64,000 bases of DNA, from positions 11,628 through 75,627 of the forward strand of contig NZ_JAECZA010000005.1 in NCBI RefSeq assembly GCF_016056275.1, read 5' to 3'. Shown here piece after piece: positions 9,960 to 21,082 of the stretch; the stretch's first letter is position 1; each line of letters starts with the position of its first letter. The stretch is from Dendronalium phyllosphericum CENA369 (GTDB lineage: Bacteria > Cyanobacteriota > Cyanobacteriia > Cyanobacteriales > Nostocaceae). The position numbers and the translations under genes were made by a program. A model generated the notes under the pieces. The model worked only from the letters and a program-made list of their open reading frames with translations, searched no databases and had not been told where the DNA came from.

Positions 9960-12488
9960 TTACACTTCCGCAGGATGCTGTTCTTGTTGTCTTTCTATAA
10001 ATGCCTGGACGCGAGCGCGGTAGTTTCTGGAAGTTTCATCTACCCAATCGCGATCGTTACTGTTTGCATACAAATGTACTAATGGTTCGCTAGCATCTGG
10101 TAAAACTAATAGCCAACTGTCATCGTAGGGTTGACAAATTTTCACGCCATCGATCAGTTCTAGATTTTGGGCTGGGTGAGTTTCGACCAAATAACGCATC
10201 AGTGCCCCTTTGGCTGTCCAAGGGCAGCGGATTGTATGAGTTTTGTGAATTACACGGGGCAATTCCGATCGCACAGTCGCCAGCGATCGCTCTTGGATAG
10301 TCAACATCTCAATTAGCTTGGCAATGCAGAACATGGAATCAAATCCCGGATGCAGTTGCGGGAAAATAAAACCAGTATCTCCGCTACCTCCTAAGACGAC
10401 ATTTGAATTTTTCTGACATGCCTCCATCAAAGCTGTAGGATTAGCTTTGGTGCGAATTACTCTACCATCATGGCGGCGGGCGACTTGTTCTACAGCACTG
10501 GAAGCATGAACCGGCACTACTACCGTGCCTCTGGGGTTAGAGGTTAAGATCGTGTCTACCATCAAAGCTGTTAAAGTTTCCCCGCGAATTGAGAAACCTG
10601 ATTCATCAACTAAAATTAGCTGTTCTCCGTTAGCCGATACCTGAACGCCAAAGTTAGCTTTCAATGCTTCCACCACATGACCTAACTGAGTCAGTAGTCC
10701 TTCGCGATCGGTTACTGACATGGCCGTTTTATTCACACTGGCATTTAGTACTACCGCATCAGCACCAAAGTTATCTAACATTTGCGGCAAAACAGCCCCA
10801 GATACAGCATAAACATAGTCAATTACGACTTTTGCCCGACTGTTGCGGAGGGTTTCAACGTGTAACAGCTTCTCAAAGGCAGTACAGTAACGGTCGATTA
10901 CTTGGCTGGGATAAGCGACATCACCAATTTCTTGGATTAGCGCCCGCCGCATATCTTCCTTAAAGTAAGCCCCTTCAATTTTCTTTTCCACAGCTTTGGT
11001 AATATTTATTCCCTTAGCATCCATAAATTCAATCAGGATGTAGTTCGGGCGATCTGGGTGTACCCGCACATGAATACCGCCGGCTACCGACATTGTGGGT
11101 ATAACTGTACGGGCGATGGGGATAGCTGTGGCATCAAGGTTTTGAATATCAATCCCTACTGACATCAAACCAGCAATCAGCGATCGCGTCACCATGCGAG
11201 AGATATTGCGCTGGTCGCGGGAAACCGTTATTTTAGAACCGGGTTTTAAAGTAGAACCATAAGCAGCTCCTAACTTCACGGCAAACTCTGGGGTGATGTC
11301 AATATTCGCTAATCCTTGCACGCCACGTTGCCCAAATAAATTTCGTTGGGCGATGTTACCCCAAATTAAGTTAATGTTTAAGATTGCGCCTGATTCAATT
11401 TTTTTACTCGGCCAAACCCGGACACTGGGGCTAATTTGAGCTTCTTCCCCTACAGTGGACAGCGAACCGACCACAGATGCTTCTAAAACATGGGCGCGAC
11501 GGTCTACACGAGTACCGCGAGCAATCACACAAGCACTCAGTTGCGCTTCATCTCCAACAATCGCCCCATTCCAAACAATGGGACGCTTCAGGTTAGCATC
11601 AGCGCCGATGGTAACATTATCGCCAATTACGGTTCCGCCTTCTATCTGCACCCTTGCACCAATGCGGCAATTGTCACCAATTACTGCGGGGCTTTCAATC
11701 GTAGCTGTGGAGTCGATAAAAGTATTTTGACCAACCCACAACCCATCGGAAACTTCTCTGTAAGCAAAGTCAAGTTTTACCTTGCGGTCTAATGCATCGT
11801 ACTGAGCTTCCCGATAGGCATCTAAGTGACCGACATCACACCAATAACCTTGAGCAATGTAACCATACATTGGTTCGCCCTTGGCTAGTAGTAAGGGAAA
11901 TAAGTCTTTGGAAAAATCGGACTCAGTGTTATCTGGGAGATATTCTAAAACTTCTGGTTCGAGAATATAAGTACCTGTGTTGACGGTATCAGAAAAAATT
12001 TCACTTGTAGAAGGTTTTTCTAAAAAGCGGTTAATACGTGATTCTTCATCGGTAATTACCACCCCAAATTCAACTGGGTTGGGAACTCTGGTTAAAATCA
12101 AAGTAGCTTTTGACTTTTTTTGTTTGTGAAAAGCGATCGCTGCACTCAAGTCAAAATCTGTGATACTATCGCCGCTAATGACTAAAAAAGTTTCATCCAA
12201 GAGTTCGGCAATATTTTTCACGCAGCCTGCCGTACCCAGAGGCTGGTCTTCTTCAACGGCGTAGGTCATTTGTACGCCAAAATCACTGCCATCTTGAAAA
12301 TAGTCCCGCAGTACATCAGGTAAATAATGTAATGTTGCAATCACTTCCGCGATCTGATGTCTTTTGAGAAGATTAATAATATGTTCGGCAATTGGTCTAT
12401 TTAAGATGGGCACCATTGGTTTGGGTAGATCGCAGGTTAACGGACGAAGCCGCGTTCCCGAACCACCTGCCATCAGTACTGCACGCAT
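9960..12488 (-). CDS. mannose-1-phosphate guanylyltransferase / phosphomannomutase-like fusion
   Basis: N-terminal nucleotidyltransferase [13 protein letters not shown], hexapeptide repeats, C-terminal phosphohexomutase-like domain. Confidence 0.9.
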   Translation of the reverse strand: MRAVLMAGGSGTRLRPLTCDLPKPMVPILNRPIAEHIINLLKRHQIAEVIATLHYLPDVLRDYFQDGSDFGVQMTYAVEEDQPLGTAGCVKNIAELLDETFLVISGDSITDFDLSAAIAFHKQKKSKATLILTRVPNPVEFGVVITDEESRINRFLEKPSTSEIFSDTVNTGTYILEPEVLEYLPDNTESDFSKDLFPLLLAKGEPMYGYIAQGYWCDVGHLDAYREAQYDALDRKVKLDFAYREVSDGLWVGQNTFIDSTATIESPAVIGDNCRIGARVQIEGGTVIGDNVTIGADANLKRPIVWNGAIVGDEAQLSACVIARGTRVDRRAHVLEASVVGSLSTVGEEAQISPSVRVWPSKKIESGAILNINLIWGNIAQRNLFGQRGVQGLANIDITPEFAVKLGAAYGSTLKPGSKITVSRDQRNISRMVTRSLIAGLMSVGIDIQNLDATAIPIARTVIPTMSVAGGIHVRVHPDRPNYILIEFMDAKGINITKAVEKKIEGAYFKEDMRRALIQEIGDVAYPSQVIDRYCTAFEKLLHVETLRNSRAKVVIDYVYAVSGAVLPQMLDNFGADAVVLNASVNKTAMSVTDREGLLTQLGHVVEALKANFGVQVSANGEQLILVDESGFSIRGETLTALMVDTILTSNPRGTVVVPVHASSAVEQVARRHDGRVIRTKANPTALMEACQKNSNVVLGGSGDTGFIFPQLHPGFDSMFCIAKLIEMLTIQERSLATVRSELPRVIHKTHTIRCPWTAKGALMRYLVETHPAQNLELIDGVKICQPYDDSWLLVLPDASEPLVHLYANSNDRDWVDETSRNYRARVQAFIERQQEQHPAEV

Positions 12489-12693
12489 AAATCCTCCTTA
12501 AATATTCGTAGCATTTGTAACTTCCTAATCGGCGATTGTATATTGTGTTTTTCTTCCTTTAGTTTCTTACGGATATTGATATTTAAGGAACTTCCGCAAG
12601 AGACATCTGCTAAAGAATAAGCATATTTACTCAACACAATCGCTTATTTGTCCGGAGACAATCTATAAAAGTGAAACATCCATAAGTAAAAAT

Positions 12694-12736
12694 TGTTTCC
12701 AGTGCCGAAAGTCACTTACGGTAGCTCCTGGAAACA
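12694..12736 (+). ncRNA. candidate structured leader: 9-bp stem TGTTTCCAG/CTGGAAACA
   Basis: perfect 9-bp complementary arms enclosing 25 nt with a further small CCG/CGG pairing; directly upstream of a 22-codon ORF with a purine-rich RBS. Confidence 0.35.
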
Positions 12737-12761
12737 TTACAGACAAAGAGGAAAAAGTAAT

Positions 12762-12830
12762 ATGGACAATCTTTTTGCCTTTTATGTTTTAATTTGTCTT
12801 TCTTGTGCTTATGTTCTATTTTGGCAATAG
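12762..12830 (+). CDS. possible 22-aa hydrophobic small protein MDNLFAFYVLICLSCAYVLFWQ
   Basis: ATG after gaggaaaaagta; single hydrophobic segment; below the ORF-track cutoff. Confidence 0.35.
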   Translation: MDNLFAFYVLICLSCAYVLFWQ

Positions 12831-13005
12831 GTGTTTTTTGCTAACTAGTGACTAGCTACGATGCAATCAGCTATTTTACACTGGAGTATGAGACTGTATC
12901 ATCTAGTAACTCAGATGTGAAGACTGAGTAGATCGAGCATATATTCTCAGTGTAGGGTAGGAATACTTTACTTAAGTTCTGTTCTGTCAGTCGCTAACGG
13001 AGTTA

Positions 13006-13203
13006 ATGGCAATGGGTAACTTGCTTGTTTTTGCCGCGATCGTTGTTTATGTAGGTGGTGTTTGGAAGTTCTGGTCTGGGTTCGAGCGGACTAACTTTTC
13101 TCGGTCTTTGTCCAATCGTATTGGTTTGTCTTTACTTTGGCCAGCTTTGTTTATTACAAATCAATCCTATCGTCGCAACTTTAGAAAGGCGTTAAAGGGT
13201 TAG
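13006..13203 (+). CDS. small conserved-looking membrane protein (65 aa)
   Basis: hydrophobic N-terminus; followed by a strong terminator hairpin. Confidence 0.6.
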   Translation: MAMGNLLVFAAIVVYVGGVWKFWSGFERTNFSRSLSNRIGLSLLWPALFITNQSYRRNFRKALKG

Positions 13204-13240
13204 AAGTTACTATTAAGTTTCAAGTCATTATATCCTTGCC

Positions 13241-13281
13241 TAATATTAAGCCTGCTTTGTAGCAGGCTTAATATTATTTAA
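13241..13281 (+). terminator. intrinsic terminator, 16-bp perfect stem
   Basis: TAATATTAAGCCTGCT-TTGT-AGCAGGCTTAATATTA then TTTAA. Confidence 0.85.
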
Positions 13282-13380
13282 CGTGTGTGAGGAATTTTGC
13301 TGTTAGCTATCCCTGACAGAAACAAGGTAGTTACAAATCGGATTCACAATTGATAATTCGTAATCACCTGCGATCGCAAA

Positions 13381-13779
13381 CTATCTTCTGTTGCGAAGGA
13401 TGTGGATGGCTGCACCACCGACTGCGCCACTAGCACCTTTTTTGAGGGTATTTCTGCAACCGCCAGTAAATGTGCCTGCTAATATGTTAGCACCTGCACC
13501 GACTCCAACATCCTGACCTAAGCTACGGTTTCTCGTATTTCTTCTTAGACCATTAGCACCATTGACAGCAGCACCACTAAGACCACCCCTAATGGCATTA
13601 TCGAATGCAGAACCACATCTTGTGACAGCTCCAGTTACCACCCCAGCACCTGCGCCAATAGCTGCATCTTCTAATACTCGCTTATCAGCAGCAGCAGGTT
13701 GAGCAGGCAATAAGGTGACACCTGCTAAACTAGCAGCCATAACACTGGGTAGAAATGTGCGTTTTAGTAATTGTTTCAT
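13381..13779 (-). CDS. secreted glycine-zipper-like protein
   Basis: signal peptide MKQLLKRTFLPSVMAASLAGVTLLPAQPAAA followed by Gly/Ala-rich repeats; start chosen at MKQLL. Confidence 0.65.
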   Translation of the reverse strand: MKQLLKRTFLPSVMAASLAGVTLLPAQPAAADKRVLEDAAIGAGAGVVTGAVTRCGSAFDNAIRGGLSGAAVNGANGLRRNTRNRSLGQDVGVGAGANILAGTFTGGCRNTLKKGASGAVGGAAIHILRNRR

Positions 13780-14073
13780 GGTAGCACTTTGTGAAAAAAT
13801 CAAACGGCTAAAGATAAATTAAGGTTGTTGCAGTTGGGAAGAATTATATTTCTAGTCTAGACAACAGCAACTGTTCTTTGCATGAGAATATTCTGATATT
13901 CGCACGAGTAAAACCTCAATTTCATCTGCTAAAAGCTAGAATTTGCTTTCTTGGGTTCAACCATTTTTGTTGATTTGGTAGACGATTATGGAACTGGCAC
14001 ATGTACAAAATTAAGCAAAAATGAAACTAAAATCCAAATTGTACAGTGTGGAAATCCGACTATTGATTATTAT

Positions 14074-14343
14074 TTAAATAGCTTGAATCCACTCTTTAAC
14101 AGAATATTCAGTCCAAATGCCATTTTTCCAGTAGGGGTCATCTTCAATTAATTGACGTACAGTGGCTTCATCTTCAGCTTCGTAAATACCAAAAACTTTT
14201 GTGATATCTTTGGTAGGGCCGATAGTAATCAGCACACCAGATTCTTTCTGTTTTGCTAATCCGTCTAAATGAGCTTGACGGTAAGGGGCACGTTTTTCGA
14301 GAACGTCTTCGCAGTATGTTCCCCAGATGATGTATTTAGGCAT
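14074..14343 (-). CDS. YciI-family protein
   Basis: 89 aa; RQAHLDGLAKQKESGVLITIGPT...DDPYWKNGIWTEYSVKEW. Confidence 0.8.
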   Translation of the reverse strand: MPKYIIWGTYCEDVLEKRAPYRQAHLDGLAKQKESGVLITIGPTKDITKVFGIYEAEDEATVRQLIEDDPYWKNGIWTEYSVKEWIQAI

Positions 14344-14388
14344 GGCAATTAATTAAAAACGAAAAATTGCAAATATCAAATATATTAC

Positions 14389-14446
14389 AGACGCGATGAA
14401 TCGCGTCTCTACTCTAACTTTTGCACAGACGCGATGAATCGCGTCT
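14389..14446. repeat. two tandem copies of AGACGCGATGAATCGCGTCT
   Basis: copies at 14389-14408 and 14427-14446 between yciI-like and pheT. Confidence 0.9.
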
Positions 14447-14452
14447 CTACTG

Positions 14453-16894
14453 CTAACTTCTTAAATTAACACCGAATTTTTCCACTAAGGCTTCGCGGAC
14501 TTTATTGTGTACGGGTTCTACTTCTGTGTCGGTGAGGGTACGATCGCTGGCGCGATAAATTAAGCGAAATGCTAAACTTCGCTGTCCTTCGGGTACGTTT
14601 TCACCGCGATATTCATCAAACAATTCCACAGATTCTAGTAAGTCTTTGCCAGCTTTGTTAATTGCTTTTTCAAGTTCGGCGACTGTAACTTTTACAGGTG
14701 CGAAGAAGGCAATGTCGCGATCGCTTGCGGGATAGGTAGAATAAGGCTGGAATGCTGGGGTCAGTAGTTCATCTTGATCTAGAGAATCCAAAAGCACATC
14801 TACATCTAGTTGAAAAACGTAGACTGAATCTGGTAAGCCTTTTTCTCGCCGCAGTTGGGGATGAACTTGCCCAAAAATACCTAGTTTGTTACCTCTCACC
14901 CACAGAGATGCAGTGCGTCCTGGATGCAAGCGTTCATCTTGGCGATCGGGTTGATATTCTACCTGCAAGCCAAGTTGCCGAAATACGCTTTCTAAAATGC
15001 CTTTGGCTTCAAACCAGCTGATTGGTTCCTCACGACCGCCTTTTGACCACTTACTTGAGGTAATATCGCCTCCCATTATCCCGGCGATCGCTTCTGCCTC
15101 TTGCAAACCGTCTTCTTCTTGCCAGAAAATCCGCCCCATGTCAAAACCGTTCAGCGAACCATTTCCTTGTTCTAGGTTGTACTGAAAAGCATCAATCAAT
15201 CCAGAGATCAAATCGGTTCGCAGAGCTGAATATTCTACAAACAACGGATTACTCAATACTACTTGTCTGTCTTCCCCTGGTTTTACCAAAGAATAGTGAA
15301 TTAATTCTGTCAAACCTTCTGCCCGCAAGGAAGCACGCAACTTGCGGATGAGTTCTCGATCTAAAGGTAGGTAGCCAGCTTCTGCTTTGTCTGGCAAGGT
15401 ATCGCAAAAATTGTCATAACCATAGAGACGGGCAATTTCTTCAATTAAGTCAATTTCCCGTTCTAAATCGCGGTAACGATAAGGTGGTACAGAAACATTC
15501 CAAGTATCTTCTCCTGAAGAAGTTACCTGACATCCCAGTGCAGTCAAAATCCGCTCAACATCTTTTGCGGCGAGTTCTCCGGTGTCTTCACCCAAATCGA
15601 TTGGCCCTAGCACCTGATTGACTCGTTCTAAACGCAAGGCAATGGAACGACTCCAAGTCGATGGATCTGGACGAGTGTCGGCAATTTCTTGCTGGATAAT
15701 TACTCCCTCGGCTAATTCACTAATCAGCGATAAAGCGCGACGAGTAGCTAATTCCAATTCAGCACGGTTAACGCCGCGTTCGTATCTCCCAGAAGCCTCA
15801 CTTCTTAATCCCACACTGCGAGAAGAACGCCGAATTGCCACAGAATCAAACAACGCTGCTTCTAAAACTAAGCTTTGGCTACCGTTATGAACTTCCGTTT
15901 CTTCTCCACCCATGACTCCCGCCAAGGCAACGGGTCTTTCGTTAGCAGTGATTAACAAATTTTGAGTTGTCAAGTTGCGAGTTTGCCCGTCTAGGGTTTT
16001 GAGGGTTTCCCCAGAATTAGCAAAACGCACGCCGATGGTTAAATTTCCATTTTCTGCAACAGATTCTAAGCGGTCTTTGTCAAAGGCGTGTAGTGGTTGT
16101 CCCCATTCCAACAAAACATAGTTAGTAATATCTACCACATTACTAATTGGTCGAACTCCTGCCGCCCGCAAGCGTTGTTGCAACCAATCTGGGGATGGGG
16201 CAATTTTGACTTGTTCGATTACTGTACCAATGTATGCAGGACAGGCTTGCTTATCGGCAATTTTTAAGGCAAGATTTCCACCTCCATTGCTAATGGCAAC
16301 TTCCCCAGGTTCGGGAATGCTTAATTTCCCACCAGTCAAAGCTGCTACTTCTCGTGCTATGCCCACCATACTCAAGGCATCCGCACGATTGGCTGTGGCA
16401 GTAACATCTAAGATCGCATCATCCAAACCCAACAACGGACGCACATCGCTACCCAACGGCAGATTGTCTTGAGTAAAAATATGAATACCATCGACATCAG
16501 TGGGCAAACCGAGTTCCTTCAAAGAACAAATCATCCCTTGAGATGGAACGCCACGCAGTTTTGCAGGTTTAATCTTTAAATCAATGTTGGGTAAATAAGT
16601 GCCCGTAGTTGCCACTGGGACATAGATATCTGCACGGACATTAGCAGCACCGCAAACAATATTTAAAGTCTCAGTTGCACCGATATCTACTTGGCAAACA
16701 CTTAACTTATCTGCATTAGGGTGGGGTTGACGCTCAAGCACTCTTCCCACAACAACGCCATTTGCCCAAGTGCGACGGTCTTCAATATCTTCGACTTCAA
16801 ACCCTGCCATTGTCAAGGTTTCGGCTAATTCTTCCGGCTTTAGTTTTATCTCTACTAGTTCTCGCAGCCAATTTAGAGAAATACGCATAAACAA
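14453..16894 (-). CDS. pheT: phenylalanyl-tRNA synthetase beta subunit
   Basis: 813 aa; tRNA-binding domain, B5-like and FDX-ACB-like C-terminus; start likely [12 protein letters not shown]. Confidence 0.95.
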   Translation of the reverse strand: MFMRISLNWLRELVEIKLKPEELAETLTMAGFEVEDIEDRRTWANGVVVGRVLERQPHPNADKLSVCQVDIGATETLNIVCGAANVRADIYVPVATTGTYLPNIDLKIKPAKLRGVPSQGMICSLKELGLPTDVDGIHIFTQDNLPLGSDVRPLLGLDDAILDVTATANRADALSMVGIAREVAALTGGKLSIPEPGEVAISNGGGNLALKIADKQACPAYIGTVIEQVKIAPSPDWLQQRLRAAGVRPISNVVDITNYVLLEWGQPLHAFDKDRLESVAENGNLTIGVRFANSGETLKTLDGQTRNLTTQNLLITANERPVALAGVMGGEETEVHNGSQSLVLEAALFDSVAIRRSSRSVGLRSEASGRYERGVNRAELELATRRALSLISELAEGVIIQQEIADTRPDPSTWSRSIALRLERVNQVLGPIDLGEDTGELAAKDVERILTALGCQVTSSGEDTWNVSVPPYRYRDLEREIDLIEEIARLYGYDNFCDTLPDKAEAGYLPLDRELIRKLRASLRAEGLTELIHYSLVKPGEDRQVVLSNPLFVEYSALRTDLISGLIDAFQYNLEQGNGSLNGFDMGRIFWQEEDGLQEAEAIAGIMGGDITSSKWSKGGREEPISWFEAKGILESVFRQLGLQVEYQPDRQDERLHPGRTASLWVRGNKLGIFGQVHPQLRREKGLPDSVYVFQLDVDVLLDSLDQDELLTPAFQPYSTYPASDRDIAFFAPVKVTVAELEKAINKAGKDLLESVELFDEYRGENVPEGQRSLAFRLIYRASDRTLTDTEVEPVHNKVREALVEKFGVNLRS

Positions 16895-17185
16895 CCTAAA
16901 ATCAATACTTGTAGCTGACTAATTTGAAATACTCGGTTAATGCTCAAAAGAGTAATTTTCTGTGTTTTAGAGCCATTATGAGCATGTTTATATACTCAGT
17001 AAGATTCAGTCAACACGCTCAAATAATGTTCATTTTTTATCTGTCTATCTCAAAATTTACTCCAAATAGTACTTTAATTCTCAAACAATCCTTATCCTAC
17101 AAGCATTTCAGTTATTTTTGCCTATATATTAACTATTTTTCCTGGCGATTACATTTTTTCGTGTTGACTGTTAACCCTCAAATGC

Positions 17186-17263
17186 GTAGGTTGGTTGAAC
17201 CGCGTTCAACCCAACAGTTACAAGACTTTGAGGTGTTGGGTTTCGTCCCTCAACCCAACCTAC
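17186..17263. repeat. MITE-like palindromic repeat with 9-bp terminal inverted repeats GTAGGTTGG/CCAACCTAC
   Basis: internal hairpins GGTTGAAC-cgc-GTTCAACC and GTTGGGTTtcgtccctCAACCCAAC. Confidence 0.75.
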
Positions 17264-17288
17264 ATCTTGCATAAGTCCTAATACAGAT

Positions 17289-17327
17289 AAAAAAGCGATC
17301 GCCCAATTTTAGAGCGATCGCTTTTCA
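17289..17327. terminator. bidirectional terminator built from two HIP1 octamers
   Basis: AAAAGCGATCGC ... GCGATCGCTTTT, 12-bp stem, just 3' of ftsH. Confidence 0.75.
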
Positions 17328-17343
17328 CTTCAATCTCAAATTG

Positions 17344-19278
17344 TTAGTTTAGAACAGATTGCAACAATGGTTTATCTTCTGATAACTTACCAGATCGCAA
17401 CCATTCTGCTAGTTCCTCTGGAACTCTCGCTTTTATGAGGCGATCGCGCAGTTGCGAACCTTCGAGAATTTCTTTTTCTAACAGTGTTTGTGCGGTTTCC
17501 TCTAACAAGTCGCGGTTAGTTTGCAGAATGCTCAAAGCGATATGATGAGCGTTATCTACTATCTGCTTCACTTCCCGGTCAATTTCTTCAGCTACTTTCG
17601 GGCTGATAGAACGGCGCGGGTTGCCGTAACCTTCGATAAATTGCTGTTGAATTTTCTCAAATGCTACTGGCCCGAGTTTATCGCTCATTCCGTACAGCGT
17701 AATATAGCGTTCTGCCAAATCTGTAGCTTTTTGAATGTCGTCAGCAGCACCAGTGGAAACCTTACCAAAGACGATTTCCTCGGCGGAACGTCCGCCCAAT
17801 AAGGTAGCAATCCGACCGCGAATTTCATCTTCAATCATTAAGAAGCGGTCTTCTTCAGGCATCTGAATTGTGTAACCTAAAGCACCGACACCACGAGGCA
17901 CAACGGAGATTTTTTCGACTTTACCAGCACCAGGCATTAACGCCCCGATGATGGCGTGACCGACTTCGTGATAAGCGACGGTCTTTTTCTCGGTTTCATT
18001 GAGTACGCGAGAGCGTTTTTCTAAACCAGCCACCAAACGCTCGATCGCTTCGTTAAAATCTGCTGTCGTTACAGCTTGACTATTTTGCCGCGCAGCCAAC
18101 AATGCAGCTTCATTCACCAAGTTGGCTAAATCTGCACCAGCAAAGCCTGGAGTTCTGATGGCAATAGCACCTAAATCGACATCATCAGCCAATTTGACGT
18201 TTCTGGCGTGAACTTTAAGAATCGCTTCGCGACCGATTTTATCAGGGCGATCGACTACAACTTGGCGGTCAAATCGGCCGGGACGGCGTAAAGCTGGGTC
18301 GAGAACTTCGGGACGGTTGGTAGCAGCGATAATAATTACCCCTGTGTTGGCATCAAAGCCATCCATTTCAGTGAGTAACTGGTTGAGAGTTTGTTCGCGT
18401 TCGTCATTACCACCAACGAACCCGCCAGCACCGCCGCGAGATTTACCCAGTGCGTCTAACTCATCGATAAAGACAATACAGGGTGCTTGTTGTTTGGCTT
18501 GTTCAAACAAATCGCGGACTCGTGCAGCACCTACACCCACGAACAGTTCGATAAATTCCGAACCAGAGATGCTGAAAAAAGGAACGGCAGCTTCACCTGC
18601 GATCGCTTTTGCCAACAGCGTTTTACCTGTTCCGGGAGGGCCTACCAATAAAGCACCTTTGGGAATTTTTGCCCCTAATGCCGTATATTTAGACGCATTT
18701 TTGAGAAAATCCACAATCTCTTCTAGTTCGGCTTTGGCTTCATCTACACCAGCCACATCTGTGAATTTGACACCCGTACTGCCTTCAGAGTAGATCCGAG
18801 CCTTGCTTTTACCTACTGTGAGTGCAGCCGGGCCACCCTGACGATTCATTAAAAAGCCCCAAACAGCAAAGAAAATGATCGGCGGAGCAACCCAACTAAG
18901 TAAAGTGCCAATCCAGCCATTTTGGTCTGGTGGTGGTGCAGCAAACTCAACATTATGTTCGCGGAGAATCTTTGGTAAATCCAAATCGAGTGCTACTGGT
19001 GTCGTGGCAAATACCTGTTCGCTAGGTTTGCCATCTGGAGTTTCGGTTTTAATGGCATATTGGATGCGATCGCCACCCACAATTGCTTTATCGACTTTAC
19101 CTGCTTGGACTTGAGCAATAAATTCGCTATAGGGAACTTGGGATAGCCGCGGCCCAAAAAAACTAGGAACAATAAAGTTAAGCAGTAATAGAAGAGTTAG
19201 CAAAATCAGTAAACTACCGCCAAACTGCCGTACTCTCGGCGGTTTGATTTGTCTTTTGTTATTAGTTTCAACAGGCAT
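17344..19278 (-). CDS. ftsH: ATP-dependent zinc metalloprotease FtsH
   Basis: Walker [12 protein letters not shown] region, HEVGH zinc motif, two N-terminal TM segments. Confidence 0.97.
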   Translation of the reverse strand: MPVETNNKRQIKPPRVRQFGGSLLILLTLLLLLNFIVPSFFGPRLSQVPYSEFIAQVQAGKVDKAIVGGDRIQYAIKTETPDGKPSEQVFATTPVALDLDLPKILREHNVEFAAPPPDQNGWIGTLLSWVAPPIIFFAVWGFLMNRQGGPAALTVGKSKARIYSEGSTGVKFTDVAGVDEAKAELEEIVDFLKNASKYTALGAKIPKGALLVGPPGTGKTLLAKAIAGEAAVPFFSISGSEFIELFVGVGAARVRDLFEQAKQQAPCIVFIDELDALGKSRGGAGGFVGGNDEREQTLNQLLTEMDGFDANTGVIIIAATNRPEVLDPALRRPGRFDRQVVVDRPDKIGREAILKVHARNVKLADDVDLGAIAIRTPGFAGADLANLVNEAALLAARQNSQAVTTADFNEAIERLVAGLEKRSRVLNETEKKTVAYHEVGHAIIGALMPGAGKVEKISVVPRGVGALGYTIQMPEEDRFLMIEDEIRGRIATLLGGRSAEEIVFGKVSTGAADDIQKATDLAERYITLYGMSDKLGPVAFEKIQQQFIEGYGNPRRSISPKVAEEIDREVKQIVDNAHHIALSILQTNRDLLEETAQTLLEKEILEGSQLRDRLIKARVPEELAEWLRSGKLSEDKPLLQSVLN

Positions 19279-19471
19279 TTTTGATGTACCCTCAAATAGA
19301 ATTTGTCAGTAGTCAGTGGTCATCAGAAAAAAAAACAAATGACAACTAACAGTTGATATATTTACAAAATATATTTGTAAAGGTTTGTATCTGTAGGTCT
19401 ATTCTAGAAACTAGAGGCAATAGCCCGAATGAGTGCATACCCTACAAGAAAATGCGTATTGCCGTACTTTT

Positions 19472-19663
19472 ATGGAAAATCAGTTAGGATTGGTTCTGAA
19501 ATTGCTTTTACTTTCAGCTGTGTTATCGCTTTTAATTCAACAGGTGGGGCCGATTTTAGCGATTCCAGCAACAGCAACTAATGCTCTAATTATAGTTTTG
19601 TTGCCGAATGCGATCTTGGCGATCGCTCTGTTGTGGCGATTGCAAACACAGAAACAAAATTAA
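19472..19663 (+). CDS. small membrane protein
   Basis: MENQLGLVLKLLLLSAVLSLLIQQVGPILAIPATATNALIIVLLPNAILAIALLWRL; two TM segments; start moved to the internal Met. Confidence 0.6.
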   Translation: MENQLGLVLKLLLLSAVLSLLIQQVGPILAIPATATNALIIVLLPNAILAIALLWRLQTQKQN

Positions 19664-19753
19664 CTAAAATCATCAAGGCGGAAGTTGCTAAAATCAGCTA
19701 ACCTACTTGCACGTTAGGTAAATTGCAGCACGCCAACCACTGGGAGTTAATTT

Positions 19754-20896
19754 GTGAAACTTGGTCAATGGATCGGCTTAATCGCCATTTTTCTTTGTTT
19801 ATATGTATTGTGGCAAATTCGAGAAGTGCTTTTACTCGTGTTTGCCGCTGTTGTATTAGCTACTACCTTAAATCGGCTAGCGCGACGCTTTCAACGCTCA
19901 GGTATGAAGCGGGGATTCGCCGTCTTGTTGTCGGTAGCTATCTTTTTTGCTGGGATCGTCGGTTTTTTCTGGCTGATTGTCCCGCCTTTTGCCCAACAGT
20001 TTCACGAATTAACTTATCGGGTTCCCCAAGGGTTTGAGCGCTTTAATGATTGGCTTGACCAACTCAGAACTCGCATTCCTAGCCAGTTAGTTCCTTACAT
20101 TCCCGATCTCAATAGCCTCATCCAACAAGCACAGCCATTCATCAATCGGGCATTGGGAAGCTCTTTTGCCTTTGTATCTGGCTCTTTGGAAGTGCTGCTC
20201 AAAATTTTACTGGTACTAGTTTTGACAGGAATGACTTTAGCCAACCCCCTGGCCTACCGTAAAGTATTTATCCGAATTTTTCCTTCATTTTATCGACGGC
20301 GAGTAGATGGAATTTTAAATCAATGCGAAGTCTCATTGGGAGGCTGGGTAATAGGCGCTGTGATTGCTATGGGTGTAGTGGGGTTGATGAGTGTAATCGG
20401 CTTATCAATTTTGCGTGTCAAAGCAGCGCTAGCGTTAGGAGTTTTGGCAGGATTTTTGAACTTAATTCCCAATCTAGGGCCAACAATGAGTGTAGTACCA
20501 GCAATGGCGATCGCTCTATTAGATGCCCCTTGGAAAGCTGTTGCTGTCTTGATTCTCTATTTTATTATTCAACAAGCTGAAAGCAATTTCATCACACCTA
20601 TTGTCATGGCGCATCAAGTTTCATTACTACCAGCCGTGACTTTAATTGCCCAACTATTTTTTGTAACTTTCTTCGGCTTTTTAGGATTATTTTTGGCGCT
20701 ACCCCTGACTGTTGTTGCCAAGATTTGGCTGCAAGAAGTATTGATAAAAGATATTTTGGATGAATGGGGGCATAATCATGAAAAAGAGACTGAGTTGGTA
20801 ATAATTGCTGATTCTCCTGGAGAAGGCGATTACACAGTAGAAACTCCAATTCATAAAGAGCGACCTACTGATGATGCTTTTTCACCAGAAGAGTAG
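19754..20896 (+). CDS. AI-2E family transporter / PerM-like permease
   Basis: 380 aa multi-TM; NLIPNLGPTMSVVPAMAIALL and FITPIVMAHQVSLLPAVTLIAQLFF. Confidence 0.88.
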   Translation: MKLGQWIGLIAIFLCLYVLWQIREVLLLVFAAVVLATTLNRLARRFQRSGMKRGFAVLLSVAIFFAGIVGFFWLIVPPFAQQFHELTYRVPQGFERFNDWLDQLRTRIPSQLVPYIPDLNSLIQQAQPFINRALGSSFAFVSGSLEVLLKILLVLVLTGMTLANPLAYRKVFIRIFPSFYRRRVDGILNQCEVSLGGWVIGAVIAMGVVGLMSVIGLSILRVKAALALGVLAGFLNLIPNLGPTMSVVPAMAIALLDAPWKAVAVLILYFIIQQAESNFITPIVMAHQVSLLPAVTLIAQLFFVTFFGFLGLFLALPLTVVAKIWLQEVLIKDILDEWGHNHEKETELVIIADSPGEGDYTVETPIHKERPTDDAFSPEE

Positions 20897-21082
20897 TTAC
20901 CAACAAAGGTAGGAGGTTCAGCAGTCAGCGAAGCCTTCCCCTACCTTTTTCACCTGATTCCTAGTAGTACGCCAAGGCAACTTGGCGCTTTAAAGAGGCG
21001 TGGGAAAGGGGAAAAGTTTTTTATCCTTACCCTTTTACTTTTAAACCCAACCTCCACCTAACATTTTTGAGTTGGCAGACCA

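Noticed and set aside
16924-17274. 116-aa plus-strand ORF downstream of ftsH
   Set aside because: AT-rich, no coding signature, and its 3' part is the MITE-like repeat at 17186-17263.
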